From Tritrichomonas musculus (taxonomy: Eukaryota > Parabasalia > Tritrichomonadida > Tritrichomonadidae), in contig JAPFFF010000384.1 of NCBI GenBank assembly GCA_039105265.1, positions 1 through 23,995 on the forward strand: a stretch of 23,995 bases of DNA. The letters run 5' to 3'. The translations under genes and the position numbers were made by a program. The notes under the pieces are model-generated. The model was not told where the DNA came from and made no database searches. It worked only from the letters and a program-made list of their open reading frames with translations. Of this stretch, positions 21,001-23,995 are shown one piece after another (position 1 is the first letter of the stretch; each line of letters begins with the position of its first letter).

Positions 21001-23995
21001 TCATAATTCACCACCAATTCAAGGTGTGCGAATACTTCAGCCGCCAAATCAAGTTCATAATTTACCACCAATTCAAGGTGTGCGAATACTTCAACCGCCA
21101 AATCAAGTTCATAATTTACCACCAATTAGCACAATGCAGATACTTCAGCCGCCAAATCAAGTTTATAATTCACCACCAATTAGCACAATGCAGATACTTC
21201 AGCCGCCAAATCAAGTTTATAATTCACCACCAATTAGCACAATGCAGATACTTCAGCCGCCAAATCAAGTTTATAATTCACCACCAATTAGCACAATGCA
21301 GATACTTCAGCCGCCAAATCAAGTTCATAATTCACCACCAATTCAAGGTGTGCGAATAATTCAGCCGCCAAATCAAGTTTATAATTCACCACCAATTAGC
21401 ACAATGCAGATACTTCAGCCGCCAAATCAAGTTTATAATTCACCACCAATTAGCACAATGCAGATACTTCAGCCGCCAAATCAAGTTCATAATTCACCAC
21501 CAATTAGCACAATGCAGATACTTCAGCCGCCAAATCAAGTTTATAATTCACCACCAATTAGCACAATGCAGATACTTCAGCCGCCAAATCAAGTTCATAA
21601 TTCACCACCAATTAGCACAATGCAGATACTTCAGCCGCCAAATCAAGTTTATAATTCACCACCAATTAGCACAATGCAGATACTTCAGCCGCCAAATCAA
21701 GTTCATAATTCACCACCAATTAGCACAATGCAGATACTTCAGCCGCCAAATCAAGTTCATAATTCACCACCAATTAGCACAATGCAGATACTTCAGCCGC
21801 CAAATCAAGTTCATAATTCACCACCAATTAGCACAATGCAGATACTTCAGCCGCCAAATCAAGTTCATAATTCACCACCAATTAGCACAATGCAGATACT
21901 TCAGCCGCCAAATCAAGTTCATAATTCACCACCAATTAGCACAATGCAGATACTTCAGCCGCCAAATCAAGTTCATAATTCACCACCAATTAGCACAATG
22001 CAGATACTTCAGCCGCCAAATCAAGTTTATAATTCACCACCAATTAGCACAATGCAGATACTTCAGCCGCCAAATCAAGTTCATAATTCACCACCAATTA
22101 GCACAATGCAGATACTTCAGCCGCCAAATCAAGTTTATAATTCACCACCAATTAGCACAATGCAGATACTTCAGCCGCCAAATCAAGTTCATAATTCACC
22201 ACCAATTAGCACAATGCAGATACTTCAGCCGCCAAATCAAGTTCATAATTCACCACCAATTAGCACAATGCAGATACTTCAGCCGCCAAATCAAGTTCAT
22301 AATTCACCACCAATTAGCACAATGCAGATACTTCAGCCGCCAAATCAAGTTTATAATTCACCACCAATTAGCACAATGCAGATACTTCAGCCGCCAAATC
22401 AAGTTTATAATTCACCACCAATTAGCACAATGCAGATACTTCAGCCGCCAAATCAAGTTCATAATTCACCACCAATTAGCACAATGCAGATACTTCAGCC
22501 GCCAAATCAAGTTCATAATTCACCACCAATTCAAGGTGTGCGAATACTTCAGCCGCCAAATCAAGTTCATAATTCACCACCAATTAGCACAATGCAGATA
22601 CTTCAGCCGCCAAATCAAGTTTATAATTCACCACCAATTAGCACAATGCAGATACTTCAGCCGCCAAATCAAGTTCATAATTCACCACCAATTAGCACAA
22701 TGCAGATACTTCAGCCGCCAAATCAAGTTTATAATTCACCACCAATTAGCACAATGCAGATACTTCAGCCGCCAAATCAAGTTCATAATTCACCACCAAT
22801 TAGCACAATGCAGATACTTCAGCCGCCAAATCAAGTTTATAATTCACCACCAATTAGCACAATGCAGATACTTCAGCCGCCAAATCAAGTTCATAATTCA
22901 CCACCAATTAGCACAATGCAGATACTTCAGCCGCCAAATCAAGTTCATAATTCACCACCAATTAGCACAATGCAGATACTTCAGCCGCCAAATCAAGTTT
23001 ATAATTCACCACCAATTAGCACAATGCAGATACTTCAGCCGCCAAATCAAGTTTATAATTCACCACCAATTAGCACAATGCAGATACTTCAGCCGCCAAA
23101 TCAAGTTTATAATTCACCACCAATTAGCACAATGCAGATACTTCAGCCGCCAAATCAAGTTCATAATTCACCACCAATTAGCACAATGCAGATACTTCAG
23201 CCGCCAAATCAAGTTCATAATTCACCACCAATTAGCACAATGCAGATACTTCAGCCGCCAAATCAAGTTTATAATTCACCACCAATTAGCACAATGCAGA
23301 TACTTCAGCCGCCAAATCAAGTTTATAATTCACCACCAATTAGCACAATGCAGATACTTCAGCCGCCAAATCAAGTTCATAATTCACCACCAATTCAAGG
23401 TGTGCGAATACTTCAGCCGCCAAATCAAGTTCATAATTCACCACCAATTAGCACAATGCAGATACTTCAGCCGCCAAATCAAGTTCATAATTCACCACCA
23501 ATTAGCACAATGCAGATACTTCAGCCGCCAAATCAAGTTTATAATTCACCACCAATTAGCACAATGCAGATACTTCAGCCGCCAAATCAAGTTTATAATT
23601 CACCACCAATTAGCACAATGCAGATACTTCAGCCGCCAAATCAAGTTTATAATTCACCACCAATTAGCACAATGCAGATACTTCAGCCGCCAAATCAAGT
23701 TCATAATTCACCACCAATTAGCACAATGCAGATACTTCAGCCGCCAAATCAAGTTCATAATTCACCACCAATTAGCACAATGCAGATACTTCAGCCGCCA
23801 AATCAAGTTTATAATTCACCACCAATTAGCACAATGCAGATACTTCAGCCGCCAAATCAAGTTTATAATTCACCACCAATTAGCACAATGCGAATACTTC
23901 AGCCGCCAAATCAAGTTCATAATTCACCACCAATTAGCACAATGCAGATACTTCAGCCGCCAAATCAAGTTCATAATTCACCACCAATTAGCACA
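2..23995 (+). CDS. Interior of a putative giant 18-residue-repeat protein, both ends outside window
   Basis: The frame starting at base 2 has no stop across 7,998 codons, roughly 0.88 MDa for this part alone. Each unit encodes ILQPPNQVHNSPPISTMQ. A second type, about a third of units in the first 8 kb, ends PPIQGVQ or PPIQGVR. Other recurrent changes are His to Tyr at position 9 and Ser to Leu at 11. Rare changes are Pro to Leu, Leu to Ile, Val to Ile, Val to Glu, Met-Gln to Met-Lys and Pro to Ser. Three common nucleotide variants (CCT, CAA, GTC) are silent here. The sequence has no Cys, almost no charge except His and the Arg of some units, no N-x-S/T sequon, and 4 Pro per 18; a disordered or extended structural chain is likely (inference). 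No signal peptide, membrane segment, catalytic motif, start or terminus is visible, and ATG recurs in most units so no start can be chosen. I recognise no family. Alternative: an untranslated minisatellite. Coding support is the clean frame, the in-frame short unit and the stops in both other + frames. Confidence 0.6.
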   Translation, partial: MLQPPNQVHNSPPISTMQILQPPNQVYNSPPISTMQILQPPNQVHNLPPIQGVQILQPPNQVHNSPPISTMQILQPPNQVHNSPPISTMQILQPPNQVYNSPPISTMQILQPPNQVHNLPPIQGVQILQPPNQVHNSPPISTMQILQPPNQVHNLPPIQGVQILQPPNQVYNSPPISTMQILQPPNQVYNSPPISTMQILQPPNQVHNSPPISTMQILQPPNQVHNSPPISTMQILQPPNQVHNLPPIQGVRILQPPNQVHNLPPIQGVRILQPPNQVHNSPPISTMQILQPPNQVHNSPPIQGVRILQPPNQVHNSPPISTMQILQPPNQVYNSPPIQGVQILQPPNQVHNSPPIQGVRILQPPNQVHNLPPIQGVQILQPPNQVHNSPPISTMQILQPPNQVHNSPPISTMQILQPPNQVHNSPPIQGVRILQPPNQVHNSPPIQGVRILQPPNQVHNLPPIQGVRILQPPNQVHNLPPISTMQILQPPNQVHNSPPISTMQILQPPNQVHNLPPIQGVQILQPPNQVHNSPPISTMQILQPPNQVYNSPPISTMQILQPPNQVHNLPPIQGVRILQPPNQVHNSPPISTMQILQPPNQVHNSPPISTMQILQPPNQVYNSLPIQGVRILQPPNQVHNSPPISTMQILQPPNQVYNSPPIQGVQILQPPNQVHNSPPISTMQILQPPNQIYNSPPISTMQILQPPNQVYNSPPISTMQILQPPNQVHNLPPIQGVRILQPPNQVHNSPPIQGVRILQPPNQVHNSPPISTMQILQPPNQVYNSPPISTMQILQPPNQVHNSPPISTMQILQPPNQVHNSPPISTMQILQPPNQVYNSPPIQGVRILQPPNQVHNSPPISTMQILQPPNQVHNSPPISTMQILQPPNQVYNSPPISTMQILQPPNQVHNLPPIQGVQILQPPNQVHNSPPISTMQILQPPNQVHNLPPIQGVQILQPPNQVYNSPPISTMQILQPPNQVYNSPPISTMQILQPPNQVHNSPPISTMQILQPPNQVHNSPPISTMQILQPPNQVHNLPPIQGVRILQPPNQVHNLPPIQGVRILQPPNQVHNSPPISTMQILQPPNQVHNSPPIQGVRILQPPNQVHNSPPISTMQILQPPNQVYNSPPIQGVQILQPPNQVHNSPPIQGVRILQPPNQVHNLPPIQGVQILQPPNQVHNSPPISTMQILQPPNQVHNSPPISTMQILQPPNQVHNSPPIQGVRILQPPNQVHNSPPIQGVRILQPPNQVHNLPPIQGVRILQPPNQVHNLPPISTMQILQPPNQVHNSPPISTMQILQPPNQVHNSPPIQGVQILQPPNQVHNSPPISTMQILQPPNQVYNSPPISTMQILQPPNQVHNLPPIQGVRILQPPNQVHNSPPISTMQILQPPNQVHNSPPISTMQILQPPNQVYNSPPISTMQILQPPNQVHNSPPISTMQILQPPNQVHNSPPISTMQILQPPNQVHNLPPIQGVRILQPPNQVHNSPPISTMQILQPPNQVHNSPPISTMQILQPPNQVHNSPPIQGVRILQPPNQVHNSPPISTMQILQPPNQVHNSPPISTMQILQPPNQVHNSPPISTMQILQPPNQVYNSPPISTMQILQPPNQVHNLPPIQGVQILQPPNQVHNSPPISTMQILQPPNQVHNSPPISTMQILQPPNQVHNSPPISTMQILQPPNQVYNSPPIQGVRILQPPNQVHNSPPISTMQILQPPNQVYNSPPIQGVRILQPPNQVHNSPPISTMQILQPPNQVHNSPPISTMQILQPPNQVHNLPPIQGVQILQPPNQVHNSPPISTMQILQPPNQVHNLPPIQGVQILQPPNQVYNSPPISTMQILQPPNQVYNSPPISTMQILQPPNQVHNSPPISTMQILQPPNQVHNSPPISTMQILQPPNQVHNSPPISTMQILQPPNQVHNLPPIQGVRILQPPNQVHNSPPISTMQILQPPNQVHNSPPISTMQILQPPNQVHNSPPIQGVRILQPPNQVHNSPPISTMQILQPPNQVHNSPPISTMQILQPPNQVHNSPPISTMQILQPPNQVHNSPPISTMQILQPPNQVHNLPPIQGVQILQPPNQVHNSPPISTMQILQPPNQVHNSPPIQGVQILQPPNQVHNSPPISTMQILQPPNQVYNSPPISTMQILQPPNQVHNLPPIQGVQILQPPNQVHNSPPISTMQILQPPNQVYNSPPISTMQILQPPNQVHNLPPIQGVQILQPPNQVHNSPPISTMQILQPPNQVHNSPPISTMQILQPPNQVYNSPPISTMQILQPPNQVYNSPPISTMQILQPPNQVHNLPPIQGVQILQPPNQVHNSPPISTMQILQPPNQVHNLPPISTMQILQPPNQVYNSPPISTMQILQPPNQVHNSPPISTMQILQPPNQVYNSPPISTMQILQPPNQVHNSPPISTMQILQPPNQVHNSPPISTMQILQPPNQVHNLPPIQGVRILQPPNQVHNLPPISTMQILQPPNQVYNSPPISTMQILQPPNQVHNSPPIQGVRILQPPNQVHNSPPISTMQILQPPNQVHNSPPISTMQILQPPNQVHNSPPIQGVRILQPPNQVHNSPPISTMQILQPPNQVHNSPPISTMQILQPPNQVHNLPPIQGVRILQPPNQVHNLPPIQGVQILQPPNQVYNSPPISTMQILQPPNQVHNSPPISTMQILQPPNQVHNSPPISTMQILQPPNQVHNSPPISTMQILQPPNQVHNSPPIQGVRILQPPNQVHNSPPISTMQILQPPNQVHNSPPISTMQILQPPNQVYNSPPISTMQILQPLNQVHNSPPISTMQILQPPNQVHNSPPISTMQILQPPNQVHNSPPIQGVRILQPPNQVHNSPPISTMQILQPLNQVYNSPPISTMQILQPPNQVHNSPPISTMQILQPPNQVHNSPPIQGVRILQPPNQVHNSPPISTMQILQPPNQVYNSPPISTMQILQPPNQVHNSPPIQGVRILQPPNQVHNSPPISTMQILQPPNQVHNSPPISTMQILQPPNQVHNSPPIQGVRILQPPNQVHNSPPISTMQILQPPNQVYNSPPIQGVRILQPPNQVHNSPPISTMQILQPPNQVHNLPPIQGVRILQPPNQVHNSPPISTMQILQPPNQVYNSPPISTMQILQPPNQVHNSPPISTMQILQPPNQVYNSPPISTMQILQPPNQVHNLPPIQGVQILQPPNQVHNSPPISTMQILQPPNQVHNLPPIQGVQILQPPNQVYNSPPISTMQILQPPNQVHNSPPIQGVRILQPPNQVHNSPPISTMQILQPPNQVHNSPPISTMQILQPPNQVHNSPPIQGVQILQPPNQVHNSPPISTMQILQPPNQVHNSPPISTMQILQPPNQVHNLPPIQGVRILQPPNQVHNLPPISTMQILQPPNQVYNSPPISTMQILQPPNQVHNSPPISTMQILQPPNQVYNSPPISTMQILQPPNQVHNSPPISTMQILQPPNQVHNLPPISTMQILQPPNQVHNSPPIQGVRILQPPNQVHNSPPISTMQILQPPNQVHNSPPIQGVRILQPPNQVHNSPPISTMQILQPPNQVYNSPPISTMQILQPPNQVHNSPPIQGVRILQPPNQVHNSPPISTMQILQPPNQVHNLPPIQGVRILQPPNQVHNSPPISTMQILQPPNQVHNSPPISTMQILQPPNQVYNSPPISTMQILQPPNQVHNSPPIQGVRILQPPNQVHNSPPISTMQILQPPNQVYNSPPIQGVRILQPPNQVHNSPPISTMQILQPPNQVYNSPPISTMQILQPPNQVHNSPPIQGVQILQPPNQVHNSPPISTMQILQPPNQVHNLPPIQGVQILQPPNQVYNSPPISTMQILQPPNQVYNSPPISTMQILQPPNQVHNSPPISTMQILQPPNQVHNSPPISTMQILQPPNQVHNSPPISTMQILQPPNQVHNLPPIQGVRILQPPNQVHNSPPISTMQILQPPNQVHNSPPISTMQILQPPNQVHNSPPIQGVRILQPPNQVHNSPPISTMQILQPPNQVHNSPPISTMQILQPPNQVHNSPPISTMQILQPPNQVHNSPPISTMQILQPPNQVHNLPPIQGVQILQPPNQVHNSPPISTMQILQPPNQVHNLPPIQGVQILQPPNQVYNSPPISTMQILQPPNQVYNSPPISTMQILQPPNQVHNSPPISTMQILQPPNQVHNSPPIQGVRILQPPNQVHNSPPISTMQILQPPNQVHNLPPIQGVRILQPPNQVHNSPPISTMQILQPPNQVHNSPPISTMQILQPPNQVHNSPPIQGVQILQPPNQVYNSPPISTMQILQPPNQVHNSPPISTMQILQPPNQVYNSPPISTMQILQPPNQVHNLPPIQGVQILQPPNQVHNSPPISTMQILQPPNQVHNLPPIQGVQILQPPNQVYNSPPISTMQILQPPNQVYNSPPISTMQILQPPNQVHNSPPISTMQILQPPNQVHNSPPISTMQILQPPNQVHNLPPISTMQILQPPNQVHNSPPIQGVRILQPPNQVHNSPPISTMQILQPPNQVHNSPPISTMQILQPPNQVHNSPPISTMQILQPPNQVYNSPPISTMQILQPPNQVHNSPPIQGVQILQPPNQVYNSPPISTMQILQPLNQVHNSPPIQGVRILQPPNQVYNSPPISTMQILQPPNQVHNSPPIQGVRILQPPNQVHNSPPIQGVQILQPPNQVHNSPPISTMQILQPPNQVYNSPPISTMQILQPPNQVHNSPPIQGVRILQPPNQVYNSPPISTMQILQPPNQVHNSPPIQGVRILQPPNQVHNSPPISTMQILQPPNQVHNSPPISTMQILQPPNQVHNSPPISTMQILQPPNQVYNSPPISTMQILQPPNQVHNLPPIQGVRILQPPNQVHNLPPIQGVRILQPPNQVYNSPPISTMQILQPPNQVHNSPPIQGVRIIQPPNQVYNSPPISTMQILQPPNQVHNLPPIQGVRILQPPNQVHNSPPIQGVRILQPPNQVHNLPPIQGVRILQPPNQVYNSPPISTMQILQPPNQVHNSPPIQGVRIIQPPNQVYNSPPISTMQILQPPNQVHNLPPIQGVRILQPPNQVHNSPPIQGVRILQPPNQVHNSPPISTMQILQPPNQVYNSPPISTMQILQPPNQVHNSPPISTMQILQPPNQVYNSPPISTMQILQPPNQVHNSPPISTMQILQPPNQVHNSPPISTMQILQPPNQVHNSPPISTMQILQPPNQVYNSPPISTMQILQPPNQVHNSPPISTMQILQPPNQVYNSPPISTMQILQPPNQVYNSPPISTMKILQPPNQVHNSPPISTMQILQPPNQVHNSPPISTMQILQPPNQVHNSPPIQIHYSPPIGTMQILQPPNQVHNSSPIQGVRILQPPNQVYNSPPISTMQILQPPNQVYNSPPIGTMQILQPPNQVHNSPPIQGVRILQPPNQVHNSPPIQGVRILQPPNQVHNSPPIQGVRILQPPNQVHNSPPISTMQILQPPNQVHNSPPISTMQILQPPNQVHNSPPISTMQILQPPNQVYNSPPISTMQILQPPNQVYNSPPISTMQILQPPNQVHNSPPIQGVRIIQPPNQVYNSPPISTMQILQPPNQVHNSPPISTMQILQPPNQVHNSPPISTMQILQPPNQVYNSPPISTMQILQPPNQVHNSPPISTMQILQPPNQVHNSPPISTMQILQPPNQVYNSPPISTMQILQPPNQVHNSPPISTMQILQPPNQVHNLPPISTMQILQPPNQVHNLPPIQGVRILQPPNQVYNSPPIQGVRILQPPNQVYNSPPIQGVRILQPPNQEYNSPPISTMQILQPPNQVHNLPPISTMQILQPPNQVHNLPPIQGVRILQPPNQVHNLPPIQGVRILQPPNQVYNSPPISTMQILQPPNQVHNSPPISTMQILQPPNQVYNSPPISTMQILQPPNQVHNSPPISTMQILQPPNQVHNSPPISTMQILQPPNQVYNSPPISTMQILQPPNQVYNSPPISTMQILQPPNQVYNSPPISTMQILQPPNQVHNSPPISTMQILQPPNQVYNSPPISTMQILQPPNQVHNSPPISTMQILQPPNQVYNSPPISTMQILQPPNQVHNSPPISTMQILQPPNQVHNSPPISTMQILQPPNQVHNSPPISTMQILQPPNQVHNSPPISTMQILQPPNQVHNSPPISTMQILQPPNQVHNSPPISTMQILQPPNQVYNSPPISTMQILQPPNQVHNSPPISTMQILQPPNQVYNSPPISTMQILQPPNQVHNSPPISTMQILQPPNQVHNSPPISTMQILQPPNQVYNSPPISTMQILQPPNQVYNSPPISTMQILQPPNQVYNSPPISTMQILQPPNQVHNSPPISTMQILQPPNQVHNSPPISTMQILQPPNQVHNSPPISTMQILQPPNQVYNSPPISTMQILQPPNQVHNSPPISTMQILQPPNQVYNSPPISTMQILQPPNQVHNSPPISTMQILQPPNQVYNSPPISTMQILQPPNQVHNSPPISTMQILQPPNQVHNSPPISTMQILQPPNQVYNSPPISTMQILQPPNQVYNSPPISTMQILQPPNQVYNSPPISTMQILQPPNQVHNSPPISTMQILQPPNQVHNSPPISTMQILQPPNQVYNSPPISTMQILQPPNQVYNSPPISTMQILQPPNQVHNSPPIQGVRILQPPNQVHNSPPISTMQILQPPNQVHNSPPISTMQILQPPNQVYNSPPISTMQILQPPNQVYNSPPISTMQILQPPNQVYNSPPISTMQILQPPNQVHNSPPISTMQILQPPNQVHNSPPISTMQILQPPNQVYNSPPISTMQILQPPNQVYNSPPISTMRILQPPNQVHNSPPISTMQILQPPNQVHNSPPISTMQILQPPNQVHNSPPISTMQILQPPNQVYNSPPIQGVRILQPPNQVHNSPPISTMQILQPPNQIYNSPPISTMQILQPPNQVHNSPPISTMQILQPPNQVHNSPPISTMQILQPPNQVHNLPPIQGVRILQPPNQVHNLPPISTMQILQPPNQVYNSPPISTMQILQPPNQVHNSPPIQGVRILQPPNQVHNSPPISTMQILQPPNQVHNSPPIQGVRILQPPNQVHNLPPIQGVRILQPPNQVHNLPPISTMQILQPPNQVYNSPPISTMQILQPPNQVYNSPPISTMQILQPPNQVYNSPPISTMQILQPPNQVHNSPPIQGVRIIQPPNQVYNSPPISTMQILQPPNQVYNSPPISTMQILQPPNQVHNSPPISTMQILQPPNQVYNSPPISTMQILQPPNQVHNSPPISTMQILQPPNQVYNSPPISTMQILQPPNQVHNSPPISTMQILQPPNQVHNSPPISTMQILQPPNQVHNSPPISTMQILQPPNQVHNSPPISTMQILQPPNQVHNSPPISTMQILQPPNQVHNSPPISTMQILQPPNQVYNSPPISTMQILQPPNQVHNSPPISTMQILQPPNQVYNSPPISTMQILQPPNQVHNSPPISTMQILQPPNQVHNSPPISTMQILQPPNQVHNSPPISTMQILQPPNQVYNSPPISTMQILQPPNQVYNSPPISTMQILQPPNQVHNSPPISTMQILQPPNQVHNSPPIQGVRILQPPNQVHNSPPISTMQILQPPNQVYNSPPISTMQILQPPNQVHNSPPISTMQILQPPNQVYNSPPISTMQILQPPNQVHNSPPISTMQILQPPNQVYNSPPISTMQILQPPNQVHNSPPISTMQILQPPNQVHNSPPISTMQILQPPNQVYNSPPISTMQILQPPNQVYNSPPISTMQILQPPNQVYNSPPISTMQILQPPNQVHNSPPISTMQILQPPNQVHNSPPISTMQILQPPNQVYNSPPISTMQILQPPNQVYNSPPISTMQILQPPNQVHNSPPIQGVRILQPPNQVHNSPPISTMQILQPPNQVHNSPPISTMQILQPPNQVYNSPPISTMQILQPPNQVYNSPPISTMQILQPPNQVYNSPPISTMQILQPPNQVHNSPPISTMQILQPPNQVHNSPPISTMQILQPPNQVYNSPPISTMQILQPPNQVYNSPPISTMRILQPPNQVHNSPPISTMQILQPPNQVHNSPPIST
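173..1546 (+). repeat. Higher-order repeat H44, copy 1
   Basis: About 25 consecutive units here match the units 2,376 bp (44 units) downstream in type and order, including the CCT unit near 281, the GTC unit at 482 and the run of IQGVR units at about 1,290-1,400. The match fails upstream at the CAA codon near 2,548 of the other copy and downstream at the TCA/TTA difference near 1,546. Confidence 0.85.
2549..3922 (+). repeat. Higher-order repeat H44, copy 2
   Basis: This is the second copy of the block at 173-1,546, offset by exactly 44 units. I read no differences between them in the lines compared, which implies a recent block duplication of about 1.37 kb. Confidence 0.85.
5051..6294 (+). 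repeat. Higher-order repeat H110, copy 1
   Basis: About 23 units match the block 5,940 bp (110 units) downstream. I read three base differences: a CAT/TAT near 5,263, a TTA/TCA near 5,325 and a CAG/CAA near 5,950. The match ends at a TCA/TTA difference near 6,295. Confidence 0.8.
10991..12234 (+). repeat. Higher-order repeat H110, copy 2
   Basis: Counterpart of 5,051-6,294 at an offset of 110 units, containing the same CCT unit (near 11,189), GTC unit (near 11,390) and following order of units. The few differences make it somewhat older than the 44-unit pair, or partly converted (inference). Confidence 0.8.
14452..14820 (+). repeat. Six-unit (324-bp) duplication, copy 1
   Basis: This block contains the rare ATT codon at 14,639 and matches the sequence 324 bp downstream for about 370 bp. 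The upstream limit is a TTA/TCA difference near 14,450. Confidence 0.75.
14776..15144 (+). repeat. Six-unit (324-bp) duplication, copy 2
   Basis: Second copy with the rare ATT codon at 14,963. The match ends near 15,145, where copy 1 has TTA and an IQGV tail and this copy has TCA and an ISTMQ tail. Because the copies overlap slightly, this is a tandem duplication. Confidence 0.75.
15865..15898 (+). repeat. Irregular unit: 30-bp in-frame shortening with local variants
   Basis: After a normal PPI-Gln, the sequence goes straight to ATT-CAT-TAT-TCA-CCA-CCC-ATT-GGC-ACA-ATG. Compared with an IQGV unit followed by an ISTMQ unit, ten codons (Gly-Val through the next Asn-Gln) are missing. The join lies between two CAA codons (ATT-CAA and AAT-CAA), which fits recombination at short homology. 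GTT to ATT, AAT to TAT, CCA to CCC and AGC to GGC also occur in the same unit. Reading stays in frame. This is the only unit-length change in the window and sets the phase shift seen downstream. Confidence 0.9.
16040..16057 (+). repeat. Second copy of the CCC-ATT-GGC variant
   Basis: The CCC at 16,046 and GGC at 16,052 repeat the pair at 15,884 and 15,890, exactly 162 bp (three units) away. This unit is of normal length and lacks the other changes, so the pair was probably moved by a three-unit duplication or by conversion. Confidence 0.8.
17431..19770 (+). repeat. Array segment 3: about 43 consecutive ISTMQ-type units
   Basis: Every unit here ends ISTMQ, with no IQGV unit until about 19,771. 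By my reading the only variation is CAT versus TAT at the ninth codon (His or Tyr). This is the most uniform stretch of the window and suggests recent local amplification from a single unit type. Confidence 0.85.
19252..19775 (+). repeat. Ten-unit (540-bp) duplication, copy 1
   Basis: The unit order at the His/Tyr codon is H H Y Y Y H H Y Y, followed by an IQGVR unit. It matches the next 540 bp, and the same pair recurs at about 22,870-23,933 inside H67 copy 2. Confidence 0.8.
19792..20315 (+). repeat. Ten-unit (540-bp) duplication, copy 2
   Basis: Same H H Y Y Y H H Y Y order as copy 1, with one difference: ATG-CGA at 20,271 where copy 1 has ATG-CAG at 19,731. Because the pair is present in both H67 copies, the 540-bp event came before the 67-unit duplication. 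Confidence 0.8.
21360..23995 (+). repeat. Higher-order repeat H67, copy 2 (runs off right edge)
   Basis: Counterpart of 17,742-20,377. The last 1.45 kb (from about 22,543) looks identical to 18,925-20,377. Copy 2 has gained an IQGVR unit near 22,530. The copy is still matching when the window ends, so the true length is larger than 2.6 kb. Confidence 0.85.

Larger units (their letters stand above)
1..23995 (+). repeat. 54-bp tandem repeat array, about 445 units, fills the window
   Basis: The unit begins GATACTTCAGCCGCC, continues through AAATCAAGTTCATAATTC and ends ACCACCAATTAGCACAATGCA. It repeats without spacers from the first base to the last. Units stay in register (starts at 1, 55, 109 and so on) up to about 15,865, where one unit lacks 30 bp; the register is then constant to the end. 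Length plus 30 equals 444 units plus 49 bases. Units differ by a small set of recurrent substitutions: CAT/TAT, TCA/TTA, AGCACAATG/CAAGGTGTG, CAG/CGA, CCG/CCT, CAG/CAA and GTG/GTC. Neither end of the array is in the window. Consensus composition is A 20, C 16, T 12, G 6. High identity between units points to recent expansion and homogenisation by unequal exchange or gene conversion (inference). Confidence 0.99.
19771..23995 (+). repeat. Array segment 4: mostly ISTMQ units with sparse IQGVR units
   Basis: IQGVR units occur near 19,771, 20,470, 20,740, 20,910, 21,015, 21,070, 21,340, 22,530 and 23,390 among ISTMQ units. Two junction units read ATG-CGA (Met-Arg), near 20,272 and 23,890, a combination of the two unit types. 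It also holds the only late CAA variant (near 21,091) and one ATT variant at 21,359. Much of this segment repeats segment 3 (see the 67-unit duplication). Confidence 0.8.
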
